Origin: Neolecta irregularis DAH-3
Taxonomy: Eukaryota; Ascomycota; Neolectomycetes; Neolectales; Neolectaceae
Direction of reading: 5' to 3'
Length of the DNA stretch: 12,942 nt
Assembly: GCA_001929475.1 (NCBI GenBank)
Contig: LXFE01000886.1
Span: forward strand, 1 to 12,942
The translations under genes were made by a program, and so were the position numbers. Of this stretch, positions 9,709-12,942 are shown piece after piece (position 1 is the stretch's first letter; every line of letters begins with the position of its first letter). The notes under the pieces were generated by a model. It saw only the letters and a program-made list of their open reading frames with translations. It was not told where the DNA came from and made no database searches.

Positions 9709-11406
9709 ATGGCCAGTCCATCTTCTTCCCCGCTAGCAACTGCCCAAGTAGATGTGAATTCGCCTGAGCCCGGACCAGCAGGTCAGCTGTCTTTTCTGCA
9801 GTCGCTTCCCGAGATTCTTGCGCAAGCAAAGAATGCTGACCCCGAGACCAAGTCCCCAACGCCAGCCCAGAGCCTTCCCAGCAACAGCAACTGCGTCAAT
9901 CCCAATGTCGATTTGCAGACACTGCTGGCTTCGCTGAACAACAAACCTCCGGCCGATATCCCTCCCATTGTTGCTGTTGACAATTCTGCCAATCAATTTT
10001 CTCCCAGATCTCAACAGCCAGTAGCTGTACCGCCCAGCCTAACTCCGGACGAAGAACAACTGTACCAGAAATTTCTCGATGATGAGCGGCGAGTTATGCA
10101 GAATCTAACACCAGACACCTTCCCACAAGGTTCCCGTCTCTTTATTGGTATGGAATTTTGCACTACAGACGTTGCCTTATCTTCCAGGGAATTTGCCCAC
10201 TGAAAAGGTCTCTAAAAGAGAACTATTCCGCATATTCCACAAGCACGGTCGTTTGGCCCAAATTTCTCTTAAGCAAGCCTATGGCTTTGTCCAGTTTCAT
10301 ACAGCAGATACATGTATGGCCGCTATAAGAGCAGAGCAGGGCGTTGTCATCGGCGGCAGGAAAATGCGTAAGATTTGCCTGCGATATAAGCTAAAAATTC
10401 TAGATTTGGAGGTCTCAAAACCACAGAAACGTGGTGCCGCTCATGAAGATCGACGCAATCCTCGAAGATCGCGCTCACCCGAAGGAAGACAAAATCGTGG
10501 TCGAGGCCGCGGATATAATCATAACTCTGAATTCAACAACTCACGCGGTCGGTACGACGAAGTGCCGCATGATCGTCGAGGCAGAGAAGAGTACAGTCGT
10601 GTAAGAGAGCGATCACCTGGAAGGTTTCGCTCTCCATCTCCTGTTCGAAGAGGACCACCATCTGATGAATTTCCTCTCCCTCGTCGTTTTGGGCCGGAAG
10701 TTCCTGAATGCCAAATTATCGTTATCGAAGAGGTAGACCGGTAAGATCAGTCTTTCCTTTTTACAGCTGAGGTCTCAGAGCCTATATTTGGCATATCGAA
10801 AAAGGCCTACGAGACAATCAGTTTCGGGTAGATACGTTGTTTTTATCCCCTCGACTTCCTGTCCAAGTTGTTGTTCGACAAATGATCGTCGAAGGAGTGA
10901 ATGCTGTTATCTTCATTGACCGTCAGCTTCAGGCTCACAATAAAGTTTCCGTTCAAATATTCGATCGTAAGGCAAGCCACTCAGATGTTCGGTTTGAAGG
11001 TTTGATTCCTGCATTGACATCGGGTTAAGATATAGAATATGCGAATATTGATATTCCAATTGCTATCGAACTTCTCGTTAGATTAAAATTTGCTGGTAGC
11101 AATTTCCCATCTCAAACCTCACAACCCATCTTCCAGGCCCCAACGCCGCTGCTCAACACTGCAAATCCGAATTTTGCGAACTTGATCGGTTCCCTGGATC
11201 CAAACACGCTCACGAAAGTCCTTGGTGCCTTATCACAGCCTTCGTCACAGCCAGCAACTCAGCAGTACAAAACTCCTGCTGCTCCTACAAATACTTCCAA
11301 CATTGCAGCTCTCTTGTCGCAACAGCCCATCCCACAATCTTCGCAACCTCAGGCAAATCAACAAGTGCAGAATATCATGGACCAACTTGCGAGGCTGCGA
11401 AGATGA
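9709..11406 (+). CDS. NAB3: Nab3-like nuclear RNA-binding protein (RRM)
   Basis: Homologue of Nab3, which in budding yeast binds nascent non-coding RNA with Nrd1 and Sen1 to end transcription. Five exons give 515 residues; introns are 10148-10187 (40 nt), 10368-10403 (36 nt), 10741-10778 (38 nt) and 11000-11035 (36 nt). Residues 1-140 are Pro/Ser-rich. The RRM covers about 143-217, with RNP2 L-F-I-G-N-L and RNP1 Y-G-F-V-Q-F. An Arg/Gly/Ser-rich linker follows (G-R-G-R-G, R-S-R-S-P). Then comes an anticodon-binding-like domain (C-Q-I-I-V-I-E-E-V-D-R to V-R-F-E-E-Y), and a Gln-rich tail ending N-I-M-D-Q-L-A-R-L-R-R, like the helix Nab3 uses to self-assemble. The second intron is a stop-free multiple of three; removing it restores the RRM strand G-R-K-M-H-L-E-V-S-K-P-Q. 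For the last intron an acceptor 6 nt earlier is also in frame, but the 36-nt choice matches family spacing. Confidence 0.9.
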
Positions 11407-11434
11407 GTGATTATAGTGACAGTCAGGTAAATAT

Positions 11435-11718
11435 TCAGACTATGATAATTTCTTACAAATAATCTGATTAACTCTTACGTCGTACTCACCGCTTGCCTCA
11501 GGCAACCATTCAGATAGACGCTCTTCCATTTGCCAGTTTTCTAAGTTCTTTGCCCTTATGCCACGCTCTTCCAAAATGTTAGCAAGCTCGTCATAACCCT
11601 AACCCATGAGCTTTTAATGGGCAGGGCTAAGCCCATGGCCCATTGCCAACACTGCCTTAAAGCTGGGTTTATTCTGAATTACTCCAAGTCCCTTCAACCC
11701 GAATGCCACCCTCATCAT
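11435..11718 (-). CDS. Possible small gene or orphan C-terminal exons, function unknown
   Basis: The block 11490-11598 reads openly on the minus strand as charged, helix-like sequence (G-Y-D-E-L-A-N-I-L-E-E-R-G-I, then E-E-R-L-S-E-W-L-P), loosely like a SAP motif. It is bounded by a TTAG acceptor and a GTGAGT donor. A 38-nt intron (11452-11489) leads to a short end with TGA at 11435. A closed model starts at the ATG at 11718, splices out 11599-11652 (54 nt) and gives 63 residues. That first exon overlaps the last Htd2 exon in another frame on the same strand. I do not recognise a family. The block could also belong to an alternative Htd2 transcript. Coding potential is suggestive only. Confidence 0.3.
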
Positions 11719-12533
11719 CCAAAATCCATACCTTTCCAAGCCAATCAAAGGTGCATGCCCATAAAACAGGGTGCTATACACTGATAGACTAGGCGTCTGT
11801 ATGGCTGTGGATTTCTGCTGCATAATATAATAATGCTCAGAGGTCCAGGGAGTAGAGTAGTTGGATAACCTTCAAGCTTAGCATAATCAGCATCCACATG
11901 AATTTTATGAGCATTAAAAGAGAGCCCAGCAAAACGACTCAAGAGTATCTGGGTTGGTGTAAAATGGACAACATTTTCAAAGTCTTTCATATCAGAAACT
12001 ATAATATGTAAATCTTAGAGGCAAGATGTGGACTCACTCTTTAGAGGTTGAGTTGCATGGTACTTTTCATTCGAATAGTATAGTCCACGTTCCTCAGTTA
12101 TCCAGGCTTCACCTTGTTTGATATTTCTACTTGTCCACACCATGGCTTTATTTTTTCGTTCAATAATTCTCTCAACCACCTCTGTACAATTTGCCATGTT
12201 GCCCAATCGGATTGGCTCCTTTGAAAATTCAATTGAGCCGCCAATCCACAATCTTCGATTATATCCTTCAGGAGCAAAATAGCTTGAGTATCCATCTTTG
12301 GAAAGAGCTTGCTCAAGATCTGGTGAGGGAAAATACAACAGGTGATACCCAGGTGGCAGAGGAGAGTCAATATGGTATGACAATGGTGAGAGTGCTAGGT
12401 GAGTTGCAAGGGATGTTTCGAGGAGGTAAGTAGTTGTTGGCGATAGGTAGTCGAATGTTTTTTGAGGCGGTTTTGATATCAGAGCTGCCTTTGTTGTATA
12501 GGCATGAATTGATTTGTAAAAATGGGAGCGCAT
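11669..12533 (-). CDS. HTD2: Htd2-like mitochondrial 3-hydroxyacyl-thioester dehydratase, 3' end uncertain
   Basis: Predicted hotdog-fold dehydratase of mitochondrial type II fatty-acid synthesis, which removes water from 3-hydroxyacyl-ACP. The ATG at 12533 starts a 165-codon exon with a plausible mitochondrial N-terminus (M-R-S-H-F-Y-K-S). A 39-nt intron (11999-12037, donor GTGAGT) leads to the catalytic region at residues 183-205 (S-R-F-A-G-L-S-F-N-A-H-K-I-H-V-D, candidate His199), then E-G-Y-P and G-P-L. The last coding part is V-W-I-L-D-D-E-G-G-I-R-V-E-G-T, with a stop at 11669-11671, as in MaoC-type domains. The join is unclear. A GT-AG intron at 11732-11789 (58 nt) closes the frame at 255 residues, but it deletes a stretch (Y-Q-C-I-A-P) that looks like the family's next strand. 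A one-base indel near 11745-11765 is the alternative. Confidence 0.75.
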
Positions 12534-12942
12534 TTATTTTCGGGTTGATGCTAATTACGGTGGCGAGAGAGGCGGGAGAGACGGGGGTTAGAGGTGAAGG
12601 ATATGGGAGGTAGAGGCGGGCGGGACGGACTGGCGGGCGGGAAAGGCCGACAGGAAACGCGGGCGGGAGGGCAGGATGGGCAGGCGGGTGGTACAGGTGG
12701 ACGGCTAAGGCGGACGGCAAAGGCAGGCGGGACGGGAGGGTGGGATGGACAGGCGGGCAGGACGGGCGGGAGGGAAAGGGGGGCGGACGGGAAATGCGGG
12801 CGGGAAGGGCGGACGGGATGAACAGGCGGGCTAGATATAATAAATAAAATCCATCCCACACTGTAGCTTCACAAATCCACAATTCCAAGGCCATTTAAAC
12901 TTGTTAATTGGCTGATAATGAGTCCTCTGGACCAAGACTAGA
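12534..12942. other. Gene-free right end: HTD2 upstream region
   Basis: No gene is supported here. The 26 bp next to the Htd2 start and the G-rich tract at 12560-12832 form its 5' flank. The last 110 bp (12833-12942) are AT-richer ordinary sequence with no ORF, tRNA or repeat that I can recognise. Confidence 0.5.
12560..12832 (+). repeat. G-rich, strand-asymmetric low-complexity repeat
   Basis: About 270 bp made of irregular short blocks such as GGCGGG, GACGG and GCAGG. G is dominant on the plus strand and T is almost absent. Many G-runs of three or more lie within a few bases of each other, so G-quadruplex formation is possible. A longer module beginning with AAACGCGGGCGGG near 12655 recurs as AAATGCGGGCGGG near 12792, which suggests a degenerate higher-order period of roughly 136 bp. 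The open frames across it (Pro/Arg/Ser-rich on the minus strand, Gly-rich on the plus strand) reflect composition, not genes. Confidence 0.85.

Noticed and set aside
11594-11606. Two telomere-like CCCTAA units
   Set aside because: Only two copies, internal to a gene region; on the minus strand they coincide with a TTAG splice acceptor, so chance or splicing is enough.
12551-12894. Pro/Arg/Ser-rich or Gly-rich proteins across the G-rich tract
   Set aside because: Open in several frames on both strands because of base composition; no conserved motif or splice support.
12833-12942. tRNA or other small RNA gene at the right end
   Set aside because: I found no cloverleaf, internal promoter boxes or stable long hairpin by eye.

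Overview
The window looks like nuclear DNA of a compact fungal genome, probably an ascomycete. The gene set (RasGAP of the Gap1/GapA type, kinetochore Mis14, three-part Cwh43, Utp6, ICT1/Pth4, Nab3, Htd2) and the architectures resemble fission-yeast-like, early-diverging Ascomycota; that placement is inference. Genes are tightly packed and broken by many tiny GT-AG introns. I resolved about 35, spanning 32 to 53 nt with a clear mode at 35 nt, most with a CTRAY-like branch site close to the acceptor. All coding models below were spliced by hand, and every one closes in frame.

Layout from left to right. 1-520: a minus-strand gene, cut by the left edge, made of two protein-level repeats. Its 12-bp minisatellite encodes D-A-R-I units. 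Its 59-bp direct repeat is not ordinary junk: each unit reads as one 24-nt exon plus one 35-nt intron, and splicing gives an 8-residue repeat (S-P-K-D-G/D-Y-Q/K-K) in frame. 639-3330: RasGAP gene with ten introns. 3490-4252: Mis14. 4284-7443 (minus): Cwh43, GPI-anchor ceramide remodelling. 7554-8948: Utp6, SSU processome. 8945-9552 (minus): ICT1-like mitochondrial peptide-release factor, whose stop codon overlaps that of Utp6. 9709-11406: Nab3-like RNA-binding protein. 11435-11718 (minus): an uncertain small gene or orphan exons. 11669-12533 (minus): Htd2-like mitochondrial 3-hydroxyacyl-thioester dehydratase with an unclear 3' end. 12560-12832: a G-rich, quadruplex-prone tract. The last 110 bases hold nothing I recognise.

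The genes are housekeeping functions from different pathways and do not form a pathway cluster. They alternate in divergent pairs with 110-160 bp shared promoters (521-638, 7444-7553, 9553-9708) and convergent pairs with almost no spacer (31 bp between Mis14 and Cwh43; overlapping stops between Utp6 and ICT1). The most unusual object is the exon-intron tandem array at the left edge. There, DNA-level repeat number can change without breaking the frame only because the spliceosome removes 35 of every 59 bases.
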